Source: Rhodocyclales bacterium (GTDB taxonomy: Bacteria > Pseudomonadota > Gammaproteobacteria > Burkholderiales > Rhodocyclaceae). Taken from it: a stretch of 64,000 bases of DNA. Each line of letters begins with the position of its first letter. The first letter of the stretch is position 1. The notes beneath the pieces are model-generated. The model was not told the DNA's origin. It saw only the letters and a program-made list of their open reading frames with translations, and ran no database searches. A program made the position numbers and the translations under genes. The DNA lies in assembly GCA_028292485.1 (NCBI GenBank), contig JAQGMG010000022.1, positions 1-64,000 on the forward strand. The letters are read 5' to 3'. Below are positions 1 to 8,553 of the stretch, piece after piece.

Positions 1-202
1 ACAGACGGAAACTGCAGCTCTACGGCGCTGCAAAATCGACCCGCTTCGGGGTCATGCTGGGGACGATGCTACTAGTCACTTGCCGCAACGCGTATTGATG
101 CGTCGCACAAGGCTGCGCATGATTCCATATAACGCCTTTATTTACAAGCACTTTTGCCCGTCGACAACGGTTTCTTGCAATTTGGCGCGATGAGGATCGG
201 AT

Positions 203-238
203 GAAAAAATGCCCATCTTCCTAGCGAAAGACGGGCAT
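203..238 (-). terminator. Rho-independent terminator after the GH79-like gene
   Basis: Read on the minus strand, an 11-bp stem (ATGCCCGTCTT pairing with AAGATGGGCAT, one G-T pair) is followed by a run of T. It lies about 25 bp past the stop of the GH79-like gene and is oriented to end its transcript. Nothing gene-like is seen between it and base 1. Confidence 0.8.
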
Positions 239-261
239 CCCACTTCGGCGTTACCAGCGAC

Positions 262-1704
262 TTATTTGAGTTTCACGACAGCTGCAGAGGCGGGCGGTAC
301 GGTAATGGTGAAGCTTTGACCAGTGCCATGCGGCACAGCGCCTGGCGCGCCGCTCCAGGTTCCATCACCCAGGATCGCTGCGCCTCCCAGCGTCATGCCG
401 GTCTTGGCGGCAATGTTGTTGGCCGGGGCTTGCATCAACCACACCTGCCCCGCGGCGTAGATTGCCCCCGGATTGATTGTCACCTTGGCGTTCGACGCAC
501 CGCTGCCGAAACTCTTGTTGATCAGGGTGACGTAGAGACTGCCGTCCGACCCGAGCACGCCGTAGGCGTTCATGTCGAGACTGCCACTGCTCAGTTGCAC
601 GGGCACGACTCTGCCGTGGCCGCCAAGATCGAAGGCCTTCATGCCATAGGCAACAGGGCGGGCCGTATAAGTGCTGCTGCGCACTGCCGGCGTGATGGCC
701 GTGTAGAAGTTGGGCTTGTCCACCGTGTTCTGACCGGAATGAACATTCACGCCCAGCGCCGATCTGGTCGCCCACCAATGCATGTAGTCGAGCATCCACA
801 GGCTGGCTGTATAGGTGTCGCTTACCTCTTCCTTGCCACCGCTCGCCAGGCTGTTGGTTTCTTCGAGGCGGTAGCGCAGATTCTGGCCCGTCACGGCAGG
901 TACGAACTTGTCATAGAAAGCACTGTACTTGGCATGCATGGTCGCCGTGTTGAGCATTTCAGCGCGCTTGGCTACAACGTCGGTCACGCTGTTGCGATCT
1001 CCGGCTGGATACCAGTGCTGGCTCACAAACTTGATGTCGCCGCGTAAAGCATATGCCTTCGCAAAATTCCCCGGAAAGGTCGAGACCGCACCACTTGTAG
1101 CCGACGGCCCGGTGTAACGCGCCTTGGTGCCGTTGGGTTGCTTGGCAATGTCGGCCAGAACCTTGTCAATCAGCCCCTTGTAAACGCTCCAGGTCATGCT
1201 GCTGTCTGGCTCGTTGGCCAGTTCGAAGGCCTGCAGCACGTCGGAATGATCGCGCAGGATGGTGCTGGCTATTGCCACTTGCTGTGGCTCATTGTTGGGG
1301 TTTGCGCCCACCCCGGTGCTGGTTTTGGTGCGCAGATTGAAGATCACGCTGATACCCGCCGTGCGTGCGAAATTGAACAGGCCCGTACGATCGGCATCTG
1401 TCGGATTGACGTCGAAAAGCTCCGAGGAATTGCCGCCGACGCGAATGCTCTTGACGCCCAGAGTGCGGAACATGGTGAGCAAAGGTGTGTTCGATTGGGT
1501 CAGGAAATGACCGCCAGCAGCGTCGGGAAGGAGGATGCGGCCTTCATAGCTGATGCCCACAAAGTCGGCGGGAATGGTGACGCCCGGCGACTGCGGGCTC
1601 AAGGTAACCGACACCACAGTATCTGCGCCGTGGGCAAATCCCATGCTGAGCGCACCCGAGACGACGAGCACAGCGGTCTTGACGATGAGACGTTTTCTAT
1701 TCAT
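262..1704 (-). CDS. Secreted GH79-like glycoside hydrolase (beta-glucuronidase/heparanase type)
   Basis: A 480-residue exported glycosidase. Residues 1-27 form a signal peptide (NRKR, then a hydrophobic core, then AHGA). A TIM-barrel-type body follows, with an FELANEPD motif at about 160-167, whose Glu165 fits the acid/base of clan GH-A enzymes. RLEETNSL lies near 279-286, with a Glu in the position of the nucleophile, and a beta-rich C-terminal domain is seen from about 390. This layout matches GH79 proteins, which remove glucuronic acid or 4-O-methyl-glucuronic acid from glycans. The gene stands alone with its own terminator. Substrate is unknown, and GH30 or GH39 relatives are possible. 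A link to the uronate locus at 24.7-32.8 kb is inference only. Confidence 0.75.
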   Translation of the reverse strand: MNRKRLIVKTAVLVVSGALSMGFAHGADTVVSVTLSPQSPGVTIPADFVGISYEGRILLPDAAGGHFLTQSNTPLLTMFRTLGVKSIRVGGNSSELFDVNPTDADRTGLFNFARTAGISVIFNLRTKTSTGVGANPNNEPQQVAIASTILRDHSDVLQAFELANEPDSSMTWSVYKGLIDKVLADIAKQPNGTKARYTGPSATSGAVSTFPGNFAKAYALRGDIKFVSQHWYPAGDRNSVTDVVAKRAEMLNTATMHAKYSAFYDKFVPAVTGQNLRYRLEETNSLASGGKEEVSDTYTASLWMLDYMHWWATRSALGVNVHSGQNTVDKPNFYTAITPAVRSSTYTARPVAYGMKAFDLGGHGRVVPVQLSSGSLDMNAYGVLGSDGSLYVTLINKSFGSGASNAKVTINPGAIYAAGQVWLMQAPANNIAAKTGMTLGGAAILGDGTWSGAPGAVPHGTGQSFTITVPPASAAVVKLK

Positions 1705-2044
1705 GACTCCCCCATGTTTGCATTGCCGTTTGTTTTTATTGCGCTGAACTGCGTCCTGTGCGGATCACGCAGCGCGGACTGACGGTTCGAGCTTCGCCCC
1801 ATACCACCGCAACTGGTTTGAAACAGAAGCGTGTTCGATGTCGAAAACCGAACCGGCGGTGGATTTTCGCCGATCGACGGTGCGTCGCAACATAGGTAAC
1901 CCCTAGGTAAGCCGAAATTAATTTCTGCGAGCGATGCGCGGCAATTTGCGCGTGCAGGAACGGCGACACGCATTGCTGCATGAAGCGGCAGCTCGCAGAG
2001 CGGGAGATGCTGCGAAAGCGTCGGGCCCAGGTCCGTAAGTCTCG
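1705..2044. other. Intergenic region, probable promoter region of the GH79-like gene
   Basis: No convincing gene. The open frames on the minus strand here are Arg/Ser-rich, lack a ribosome site and resemble no family I know. The region holds a direct repeat TAGGTAA at 1893-1899 and 1904-1910 (11 bp apart, one helical turn) and the palindrome AAATTAATTT just beyond it. These could be a regulator site for the GH79-like gene, but this is unproven. Confidence 0.4.
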
Positions 2045-2080
2045 AAGAAAAAACGGCCGCCTCAGAATCAGGTGGCCGTA
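2045..2080 (-). terminator. Rho-independent terminator downstream of pirin/azoR
   Basis: On the minus strand, ACGGCCACCT pairs with AGGCGGCCGT around a 7-nt loop and is followed by TTTTTTC. A second hairpin without a T-tract (arms 2127-2137 and 2143-2153) sits 3 bp after the pirin stop codon, so the transcript may end in two tandem hairpins. Confidence 0.75.
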
Positions 2081-2156
2081 GAGAATGCCTTGCACACGGC
2101 GGCTTATGCGCAAGACCCTGCGTTTGAAACGGTCGGCGTCATGCCGGCCGTTTCCT

Positions 2157-3080
2157 TCAGGCCTCGAGGGCCTGCACTTTTACCGCTTCAAACTTGCCAT
2201 CACGATAGTCCTGCAGCGTCTGCTGGATCTCCTCCGCAGTGTTCATCACGAAGGGGCCATACTGCGCAATCGGCTCGTTGAGTGGTCTGCCGGCAACGAG
2301 GATGACGCGCGTGGGTACGATAGCCGCCATGGCAATGCCATCAGCCTCATCATTTGACAGAATCGCCATGTGCCGGTCCGGCACTGCCTTACCATTGGCC
2401 CCAGTTCCCCCCTCAACTCCCACCTCATTTCCCACAATGGCTTCACCGCGATAGGTATAGAGGAAAGCGTTGTGACCAACAGGAAGCTTCTGGCTGAAAC
2501 GCCCGCCCGCAGGCAGATGCACATCCAGATACAGCGGCTCGGTGTCGGGTCGCGTCACCGCGCCTTTCACGCCGTGGCTCTCGCCCGCAATCACGCGCAC
2601 CGTCACGCCACCTTCCGTGCTGAACTCCGGAATATGCTCGGTGGGTATATCGCGATAGAACGGTGCGATCATCTTGTTCTTCGCCGGCAGGTTCAGCCAT
2701 AGCTGGAAGCCCTCCATCAAGCCGTCTTCCTGCTCCGGCAGTTCTGAATGGATCAGCCCGCTGCCCGCCGTCATCCACTGGGCACCACCGGGGCCCAGCA
2801 GACCGTGGTTGCCCGTGTTGTCGTGATGACGCATGCGCCCGGCCAGCATGTAGGTGACCGTCTCGAAACCACGATGCGGGTGATCGGGAAAACCGCCCAT
2901 GTAGTCTTCCGGATTTTCGTTACGAAATGCATCCAGCATCAGGAACGGGTCGAGGCGGCGCTGCAGATTCTGCGTCAGCACACGTGTCAGCTTGACGCCG
3001 GCACCATCGGATGTGGGCTGCCCTTGCACAAGCCGCTCAACGACGCGCGAGCGCATCACATTTGTTTGAGGTGCATTCAT
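2157..3080 (-). CDS. Pirin family protein
   Basis: A 307-residue bicupin. The N-terminal cupin (about 20-135) carries the metal-binding set HPHRGFET and a later HSE (SGLIHSE), as in pirins of the YhhW/quercetinase group; the C-terminal cupin follows. The start at 3080 was chosen because AAAGGAG precedes it at good spacing; the frame is open further upstream without support. It lies 82 bp downstream of azoR on the same strand, and the pair is probably co-transcribed under the divergent LysR regulator. Pirins bind iron or other metals and some oxidise quercetin, but the physiological substrate is usually unknown. The pairing suggests a role in quinone, flavonoid or electrophile stress. Confidence 0.88.
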   Translation of the reverse strand: MNAPQTNVMRSRVVERLVQGQPTSDGAGVKLTRVLTQNLQRRLDPFLMLDAFRNENPEDYMGGFPDHPHRGFETVTYMLAGRMRHHDNTGNHGLLGPGGAQWMTAGSGLIHSELPEQEDGLMEGFQLWLNLPAKNKMIAPFYRDIPTEHIPEFSTEGGVTVRVIAGESHGVKGAVTRPDTEPLYLDVHLPAGGRFSQKLPVGHNAFLYTYRGEAIVGNEVGVEGGTGANGKAVPDRHMAILSNDEADGIAMAAIVPTRVILVAGRPLNEPIAQYGPFVMNTAEEIQQTLQDYRDGKFEAVKVQALEA

Positions 3081-3162
3081 GCTGTTCTCCTTTCCTTTCA
3101 TTGGTCTGCCTGAAAACGTACCTGCGCCTATCGCGCTTGCCACGACCGATCTCTCGCGTCCA

Positions 3163-3762
3163 TCAGGCAGCAATCGCCTTGATATCGCGACGCGCATCGG
3201 CCAGAGCACGCTGTGCAGCTTCCTCGCCCATCGCCAGCCCCTCAGCATAGATGAACTCCACGTCCGTCATGCCGAGGAAACCCAGCACGGTGCGCAGATA
3301 AGGCACTTGCGAATCGGCTGGTGTGTCGCGATACAGGCCGCCGCGCGCCAGCACCACGTAAACCTTTTTGCCGGTCAGCAAGCCTTGTGGCCCCTTCTCG
3401 GTATAAGTGAAGGTTACCCGTGCGCGCGAGATTGCGTCGATCCACGCTTTCAGCTGTACCGGCACGCCGAAGTTGTACATCGGCACACCGATCACGACTA
3501 CCTCAGCAGCCTGGATTTCAGCAATCGCCGCATCGTCGATCGCCACACGCGCAGCCTGTTCCGGCGTGCGTTGCTCTGCTGGCGTAAACAGCGCGCCAAG
3601 CGCTTCTTCATCGAGCACCGGGATCGGCTGGCGCGCAAGATCGCGCACAACCAGGTTGGCATCGGGATGCGCATCAAGCAAATGCACGACGACTTCACCG
3701 GAAAGGTGGGTGGATTGCGAGCCCTCGCTACGTGCGCTGGCATTGATCTGCAGAATGTTCAT
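3163..3762 (-). CDS. azoR: FMN-dependent NADH-azoreductase
   Basis: A 199-residue cytosolic flavodoxin-fold protein. It starts [11 protein letters not shown], with the FMN phosphate-binding loop SARSEGSQS, and has the PMYNFGVP motif (about 95-102) typical of AzoR and quinone reductases, then LARGG. AzoR reduces quinones and azo compounds with NADH in two-electron steps. The start at 3762 has CAGGAG in front; the 30 extra codons of the open frame upstream are not family-like. It is transcribed divergently from the LysR gene at 3895 across 132 bp and is followed by a pirin gene. Confidence 0.92.
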   Translation of the reverse strand: MNILQINASARSEGSQSTHLSGEVVVHLLDAHPDANLVVRDLARQPIPVLDEEALGALFTPAEQRTPEQAARVAIDDAAIAEIQAAEVVVIGVPMYNFGVPVQLKAWIDAISRARVTFTYTEKGPQGLLTGKKVYVVLARGGLYRDTPADSQVPYLRTVLGFLGMTDVEFIYAEGLAMGEEAAQRALADARRDIKAIAA

Positions 3763-3863
3763 GATCGTTCTCCTGAGTGAATGACGCGGTGTGTAACTGC
3801 AACCGCCATGAACAGACTCTAGACGCGTTGAATATGAGACAGAAGACCTCAAACTGGATTACA

Positions 3864-3883
3864 TTGTTCCATCAACGCAACAA
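3864..3883. promoter_or_regulatory. Possible LysR-type operator (T-N11-A dyad)
   Basis: TTGTT and AACAA arms separated by 10 bp contain a T-N11-A core and lie between azoR and the LysR gene, just in front of the latter's AGGAGG ribosome site. Position and form suit autoregulation by the LysR protein. Assignment rests on pattern only. Confidence 0.4.
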
Positions 3884-3894
3884 TAGGAGGCCTC

Positions 3895-4893
3895 ATGGAA
3901 CTGGACGCCAACGACCTGATGCTGTTCGCTCACGTGGCTGAAGCCGGCAGCTTTTCACGCGCAGCAGAGCAAGTCGGCCTGCCCAAATCGACCGTATCGC
4001 GACGCATCGCCGCACTCGAAACCCGTCTCGGCGAGCGCCTCCTCGCGCGCAGCACGCGCAGACTGGCGCTCACCGAATTCGGTCATGGCATCTTCGAACA
4101 TGCGCGGCGACTGCAGGAGGAAACCGAAGCGGCCCTCGCATTTGCACAGCATCGCCAGGTCACACCACGGGGCCGACTGCGTGTGTCCATGCCGCCCGGT
4201 TTCTCGGACAAATTGATCCTCAGTACCTTCTTCTTGCAGTTCTGTTCGGACTATCCGGAAGTACGGCTCGAGCTCGATCTCTCACCACGCCGTGTCGATC
4301 TGCTGTCTGAACAATTCGATCTGGCCATCCGTATTGCGCCGAGCTTGCCCGACGACGCCACGCTTATCGCACGGCGCCTTGCCGACATGCCGAACGCGCT
4401 GTACGCCAGCCCGGCCTATCTCAACCGCTACGGTCGACCGCAAGCACCTGATGATTTACTCAAGCATACCGGCCTGCACCTGATCGGCAGCAATGGCGAA
4501 GCTGCGCCTTGGCGCCTGCAACGCGAAGGGGAAATATGGGAAGGGCTGCCCGACGGGCCGCTTGCTTCGAATGCCGTGGAGCTGATCATGCAGATGACTG
4601 CTCACGGGCTTGGCATTTCCCTGTTCACCGAGCGCTTCGCGCAACCCGCCGTCGAAGCAGCCTATCTCGAACGCGTCTTGCCGGAATGGGCCGGTCCGCC
4701 CGTCACAGTGTGGGCCGTGATGCCGGGCCGCAAGCTGATGCCAACGCGCACCCGGGTCTTCCTCGACGCGCTCATCGCCGCCCTGCTCGCCTGCTCCGAA
4801 GCAGAACGCGACAATACGCAACGACTGCTGGCGGGGTCCTCAAGCTCCCTGCCAGGCTACCCGGTTCCGGCGCACGCCCTAACCAGCCGCTGA
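3895..4893 (+). CDS. LysR family transcriptional regulator
   Basis: A 332-residue protein with an N-terminal winged helix-turn-helix (about 5-62; SFSRAAEQVGLPKSTVSRRIAALE split over the recognition helix) and a substrate-binding domain from about 90. The start follows AGGAGG at ideal spacing. Divergent orientation to azoR-pirin is the classic LysR arrangement, so it probably controls those genes in response to a quinone-like or electrophilic compound. The sequence is closest in feel to the CrgA/DsdC-like subgroup common in Burkholderiales. The ligand cannot be read from sequence. Confidence 0.88.
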   Translation: MELDANDLMLFAHVAEAGSFSRAAEQVGLPKSTVSRRIAALETRLGERLLARSTRRLALTEFGHGIFEHARRLQEETEAALAFAQHRQVTPRGRLRVSMPPGFSDKLILSTFFLQFCSDYPEVRLELDLSPRRVDLLSEQFDLAIRIAPSLPDDATLIARRLADMPNALYASPAYLNRYGRPQAPDDLLKHTGLHLIGSNGEAAPWRLQREGEIWEGLPDGPLASNAVELIMQMTAHGLGISLFTERFAQPAVEAAYLERVLPEWAGPPVTVWAVMPGRKLMPTRTRVFLDALIAALLACSEAERDNTQRLLAGSSSSLPGYPVPAHALTSR

Positions 4894-5097
4894 AAATACC
4901 GCATCAGCACTAACAGACCGACTGGCACAACGTTCAAATATCGATAAAAAACGTGGATAAAGAACGCACGTTTCAGACCGTTAGTTGTCGAAGACTGCAC
5001 GCAGACATCAGGCTTGCATCGCAATGCCGCACCGCGACAAAGGCAAGGCACTTTTCTCACGTGCTCAAACCGGCGCTAAGATGGCGCGGCTGCAAGA

Positions 5098-5124
5098 AAG
5101 CAACCCGGCAATGACCGGTGTTGC
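5098..5124 (+). other. Leader hairpin upstream of the PL5 lyase
   Basis: In the 291-bp gap before the lyase gene, GCAAC-CCGG and CCGG-T-GTTGC can pair to a 9-bp stem with one bulge and a 6-nt loop. It ends about 60 bp before the ATG and could be a 5' untranslated structure. I could not fit it to any riboswitch consensus I know. Confidence 0.3.
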
Positions 5125-5184
5125 GGAAGCGAAGCGGGGGATACTCAACGTGTCAGATTGAATCCAATAACCAGGAGCTTGAAC

Positions 5185-6444
5185 ATGATTTTTGCAGGAA
5201 CCCTCAGCACGCAGACATGGCATGGCGTTGCCAGACTGGCCGCTCTTGCGGCCTTGTGTCTCGGTGTCCAGGCATGTGCCTCGAACGCAGGCAAGGACAG
5301 CGCAAAGCCTGCTGCGACCGCAACCAAGGACAGCGTAAAACCTGCTGCACCCGTCAGCACACCCGGTGGATCAGTCACCTCTGCCAAATCGATCGAAACC
5401 GCAACGGTGCGCGACCCTAACGCCTCGTTCATCGACGTCAAGGCACGTCAAGCCTTTCTGAAGAATGGCAAGAAAGACGCAAAGCTGCTTGCTTCCCTGC
5501 CGCAGGAATTCGACTGCACGACCGCCAAAACGGTAGATCCCCAGCCTGGCCCGATGGTCATCCCGCCGCGTTACGCGGTTGGTAATCACGGCGACCTGCA
5601 TCCGGACTACGAGAGAATCGTGGCCCTGTACCGTGATTTCGAAGACCAGGCAGGGAAGCTGAGCGCTTTGTATGTCTCTACAGCCAAGCCGGTCTATGCA
5701 ACATGCCTGGTCGACCTTCTTGCCAAATGGGCCGACGGCGGCGCGCTGCTCAACTACGATCCTGTCAAACGCGGACAAGTCTGGTTCCAGACCGAGTGGT
5801 CCATTGGTGTAGCCGCGCAAGCCTACTCGCTTGTCATGACAGAGCCGACACTCGACGCCGCCAAGAAAGCTCGTGTGCTGGACTGGTTCAGTCGCGTGTC
5901 GAAAAAACAGATCAGCGTTCCCGGCGAGAAAGACGGCACCTGTTGTAACAACCATTCGTACTGGCGTGGCTTGCAGGCAACCATGATCGGCGTCATCACG
6001 AAAGACGATGAACTGTTCCGTTGGGGCCTTAATCGCTATGTCCAGGCTATCGGCGAAATCGCAGCGGACGGCAGCATGCCGCTGGAAATGGCGCGCCACG
6101 AGCAGGCTCTGCACTATCAGAACTATGCACTTGAGCCTATGACGATGATTGCCGAAATCGCATCACGGCAAGGTATCGACCTGTACGCTTATCAGGTCAA
6201 TGGTCGAGACTTTCATACCGCAGTGGCCTTCCTCGCTGCTGCCCTGAAGGACGATGCCGTGATTGCAAAATACGCCTCGGAGAAACAGGACAAGCGCGCA
6301 TTCGCACCAGGCCGTGGCGACATGGGCTGGACCGAGTTTTATCAGGCGCGCTTCAAGAAAGATCCACTGGGATTCCTTGAACAGCCCATCTACTACCCGC
6401 GCAACGGTGGCGCCATCACCATGCTGGTCTACACACCGAAGTAA
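5185..6444 (+). CDS. Exported polysaccharide lyase family 5 (alginate lyase-like) protein
   Basis: A 419-residue protein. Start 5185 is chosen because AGGAG lies 7 bp upstream; an in-frame TTG 27 bp earlier has none. Residues 1-31 look like a signal sequence ending VQAC, a possible but imperfect lipobox. A low-complexity stretch follows with KDS[A/V]KPAA twice. The catalytic domain shows NNHSYW (about 255-260) and ARHEQALHY (about 303-311), the His and Tyr motifs of PL5 mannuronate lyases of the AlgL/A1-III group. These enzymes cleave beta-1,4 polymannuronate by beta-elimination in the periplasm. No alg biosynthesis genes are nearby, so this may serve uptake or turnover of another uronate polymer. 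It has its own terminator. Confidence 0.85.
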   Translation: MIFAGTLSTQTWHGVARLAALAALCLGVQACASNAGKDSAKPAATATKDSVKPAAPVSTPGGSVTSAKSIETATVRDPNASFIDVKARQAFLKNGKKDAKLLASLPQEFDCTTAKTVDPQPGPMVIPPRYAVGNHGDLHPDYERIVALYRDFEDQAGKLSALYVSTAKPVYATCLVDLLAKWADGGALLNYDPVKRGQVWFQTEWSIGVAAQAYSLVMTEPTLDAAKKARVLDWFSRVSKKQISVPGEKDGTCCNNHSYWRGLQATMIGVITKDDELFRWGLNRYVQAIGEIAADGSMPLEMARHEQALHYQNYALEPMTMIAEIASRQGIDLYAYQVNGRDFHTAVAFLAAALKDDAVIAKYASEKQDKRAFAPGRGDMGWTEFYQARFKKDPLGFLEQPIYYPRNGGAITMLVYTPK

Positions 6445-6468
6445 ATATCGGACCGTATGAAGTAACGA

Positions 6469-6498
6469 AAAAGCCCGGCTGGAACCGGGCTTTTTTTT
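6469..6498 (+). terminator. Rho-independent terminator of the PL5 lyase gene
   Basis: AAGCCCGG pairs with CCGGGCTT around a GGAA-containing loop and runs into eight T residues, 25 bp after the lyase stop codon. Confidence 0.92.
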
Positions 6499-6541
6499 GT
6501 GATAACCGCTGCCGTCCGAATCGAAACCGTTCTCAAATAAT

Positions 6542-6615
6542 CGTAGGGCGGAGTGCCAACTCCGCCGTCCCGGCACCATCAAGTGGATACGGCGGAGTTG
6601 GCACTCCGCCCTACG
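6542..6615. repeat. REP-like inverted pair of palindromes
   Basis: A 26-bp perfect inverted repeat (arms 6542-6567 and 6590-6615, 22 bp apart). Each arm contains its own hairpin (GGCGGAGT-TGGC-ACTCCGCC). Such paired palindromes are typical of bacterial REP/BIME elements mobilised by RAYT transposases. Only one copy is in this window and no RAYT gene is present. Confidence 0.7.
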
Positions 6616-6618
6616 GGA

Positions 6619-7116
6619 CTACTCCTTCGCCAACGCAAGCTCCACAATATCCTGCCCGAGAAAATCCGCCAGCACTTCGACGACCACCCCATGGTCTTCG
6701 CGATGCGGCAGGCCCGAAACGACGATGGTCCCCACACAGCCGCTGCCGCGCAAACGCACCGGAAAGCCACCGCCCGACAAGGCACAATCGGCCGCACTCA
6801 GACCAAAGCGATCCGCCAGCGTATGACCGTTCTTCTGCATCTGCAAAGCGAAGGCATACGAGCTCTTGTGAAAGCGCGTCACCACATTGCGCTTGCGACG
6901 AATCCAGTCAACGTTGTCAGGCGTGGTGCCTGGCATCGCGTAGAAGAACAACGGATGCCCCGCCAGAGCAATATCAATCGCCACCTTGGCACCACGCTTC
7001 TCGACCAGTGCCTTCACGCGCATACCGATATCGAGTGCGGTAACCGAATTGAAGCTGTCGAATTGCAGGCGCTCCTCCTGTAACGCGAGGCGCAGCAGAT
7101 CGTCGTCCAGTGCCAT
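6619..7116 (-). CDS. UPF0303 / haem-degrading-domain (GlcG-like fold) protein
   Basis: A 165-residue cytosolic protein of the UPF0303 group, related to GlcG/HbpS-type haem-degrading domains and yeast YBR137W. Visible hallmarks are the central FYAMPGTTPDNVDWIRRK segment, the FHKSSYA stretch and the SGGGFPVRL/VGTIVVSGLP strands near the C-terminus. The start at 7116 has GGAG upstream. It ends 4 bp from a REP-like repeat and begins 78 bp after the pmbA stop on the same strand, so read-through from the tldD-pmbA pair is possible. Molecular function is not established; haem or cofactor binding is a guess. Confidence 0.82.
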   Translation of the reverse strand: MALDDDLLRLALQEERLQFDSFNSVTALDIGMRVKALVEKRGAKVAIDIALAGHPLFFYAMPGTTPDNVDWIRRKRNVVTRFHKSSYAFALQMQKNGHTLADRFGLSAADCALSGGGFPVRLRGSGCVGTIVVSGLPHREDHGVVVEVLADFLGQDIVELALAKE

Positions 7117-7194
7117 GTGGTTCTCCGTATGCTTTTTTGCAAGATTCAGTTTAGCGTGCGCAGGCCACTCGCGACACTGCGCGATTGCTCTGGG

Positions 7195-8553
7195 TTAAAG
7201 CGTAAAGCTGAAGTCATCGATCAACGCACCCGGCGTGCGCGAGCCGCCCAGCGCGCGACGATAGTACGTATCGACGGCCGGATCGATCTCGGCATGGCTG
7301 GTCAGCGCCATCAGCTTGCTGCCCAGGGCGCTGTACAGGCTCTCGTCCCAGCGCAGGTCCCTGATCGGCCCGACGATCTCGCCTTCCTCCACCCAGAAGC
7401 AGGCGTAACGCGTCATGCCTGTCACGCGCGCCGACACCGGATCACTCCAGTTCAGATAATGCAGATTGGATAGATAGAGTCCTGTGCCCAATGCTTGCAG
7501 CACATCCTGCTCCGCCAGCGTGCCGGCCCTCACATCCATGGCCCGCGGGCCTTCGCCCTCCGAAGCACCATTCGCCATCAGGCCGTACTCCTTCGCCGTG
7601 CGCGAGCTCACCAGCAGCGTCTTGAGCTCTCCCTTTTCAATCAGCGGCAGGCGCGTGGCCGACACCTCGCCGAGATCATTGAAGCGCGGCGTAAGACCCA
7701 ACGCGAAATTCTCGTCGATGCTCAATAGCGGCGACAAGCGCGCCTCATTTTCGGCCAGCTTCTTGAAGGGGCTGCGGCCCTGCTTCCACGCCGAAGCTGA
7801 CAATGCACCCCAGCCGAGCATGCCCAGCAAATCGGAGAAAGCGCGCGGTGCGAGATAGGTGCGATACGCGCCTGGCTTCACGTCCTGCTGCGGCTTGGCT
7901 AGCAAGGCAAGCAATGTCCTGGTGCGCGCCAGATTGCTCGCCCACTCCACAGCGCTCCAGCGCGCGCCGGCATAGCAACCCTTTGCCGCCTGCGGCCCCT
8001 TGTAGATCGAGTAGTCCAGGAAGAACGTCTCCGTCGCAAACCAGTGGCGCTGACCTTTCGAATTGCAGTTACCGCGAATGACAATGCCGCTTGCATATAG
8101 CCCAGCCAGATCGCAGCCCGCAGCGGGTGCCACCACGGCGGCGACAACATCCTGCGCCGCCAGCAAAGCGCCTCTGAATTCCTCGCTGCTCGTCCCGTTG
8201 TTTTCAATCGGCACCTGGTTGGGGTCCAGCGGCAACACGGCAACCTCATCGCGGCATTGTGCAAGCAGATGCATCAGCGCCAACCGGTCCGCGTCCATAT
8301 TGCCGCCCAGCGAGCGACTTTTCTCGACGGTGCGGCGATTACTTTGCAAACGCAGGGAAATGCCGATCTGCTCGACATCGGTGTTCTGCCGCACACGATT
8401 GCTGTTGAAGCGCACGAACAGTGACTCTTCGGCCGCCACGTTGATCGTCAACTCTTCGCCTGCGTTCAACTGCGCCAGCACATATGCCGAAAGCACATCG
8501 AAGTGCTCGCGCAGGCGGTTGATGAAATCCTCTTGCAGGACAGCGGCGCTCAT
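7195..8553 (-). CDS. pmbA: TldE/PmbA family metalloprotease subunit
   Basis: A 452-residue TldE (PmbA) homologue. It lacks the HExxxH zinc site of its partner, as expected for TldE, but shares the fold: an N-terminal domain with FVRFNSNRVRQN and a C-terminal beta-barrel-like region. TldD and TldE form a heterodimer that degrades unfolded peptides and, in some bacteria, matures RiPP peptides such as microcin B17 or acts on CcdA. Start 8553 overlaps the tldD stop in an ATGA, indicating translational coupling. The longer frame (to 8592) would run into tldD without a better ribosome site. Confidence 0.88.
   Translation of the reverse strand: MSAAVLQEDFINRLREHFDVLSAYVLAQLNAGEELTINVAAEESLFVRFNSNRVRQNTDVEQIGISLRLQSNRRTVEKSRSLGGNMDADRLALMHLLAQCRDEVAVLPLDPNQVPIENNGTSSEEFRGALLAAQDVVAAVVAPAAGCDLAGLYASGIVIRGNCNSKGQRHWFATETFFLDYSIYKGPQAAKGCYAGARWSAVEWASNLARTRTLLALLAKPQQDVKPGAYRTYLAPRAFSDLLGMLGWGALSASAWKQGRSPFKKLAENEARLSPLLSIDENFALGLTPRFNDLGEVSATRLPLIEKGELKTLLVSSRTAKEYGLMANGASEGEGPRAMDVRAGTLAEQDVLQALGTGLYLSNLHYLNWSDPVSARVTGMTRYACFWVEEGEIVGPIRDLRWDESLYSALGSKLMALTSHAEIDPAVDTYYRRALGGSRTPGALIDDFSFTL

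Noticed and set aside
1736-2113. Minus-strand frame of 125 residues in the gap upstream of the GH79-like gene
   Set aside because: Arg/Ser-rich, no ribosome site, overlaps a terminator hairpin, no family resemblance.
5050-5160. Possible c-di-GMP (GEMM) riboswitch before the PL5 gene
   Set aside because: A GCAACCC-like stretch suggested it, but the conserved core and tetraloop receptor pattern are absent.
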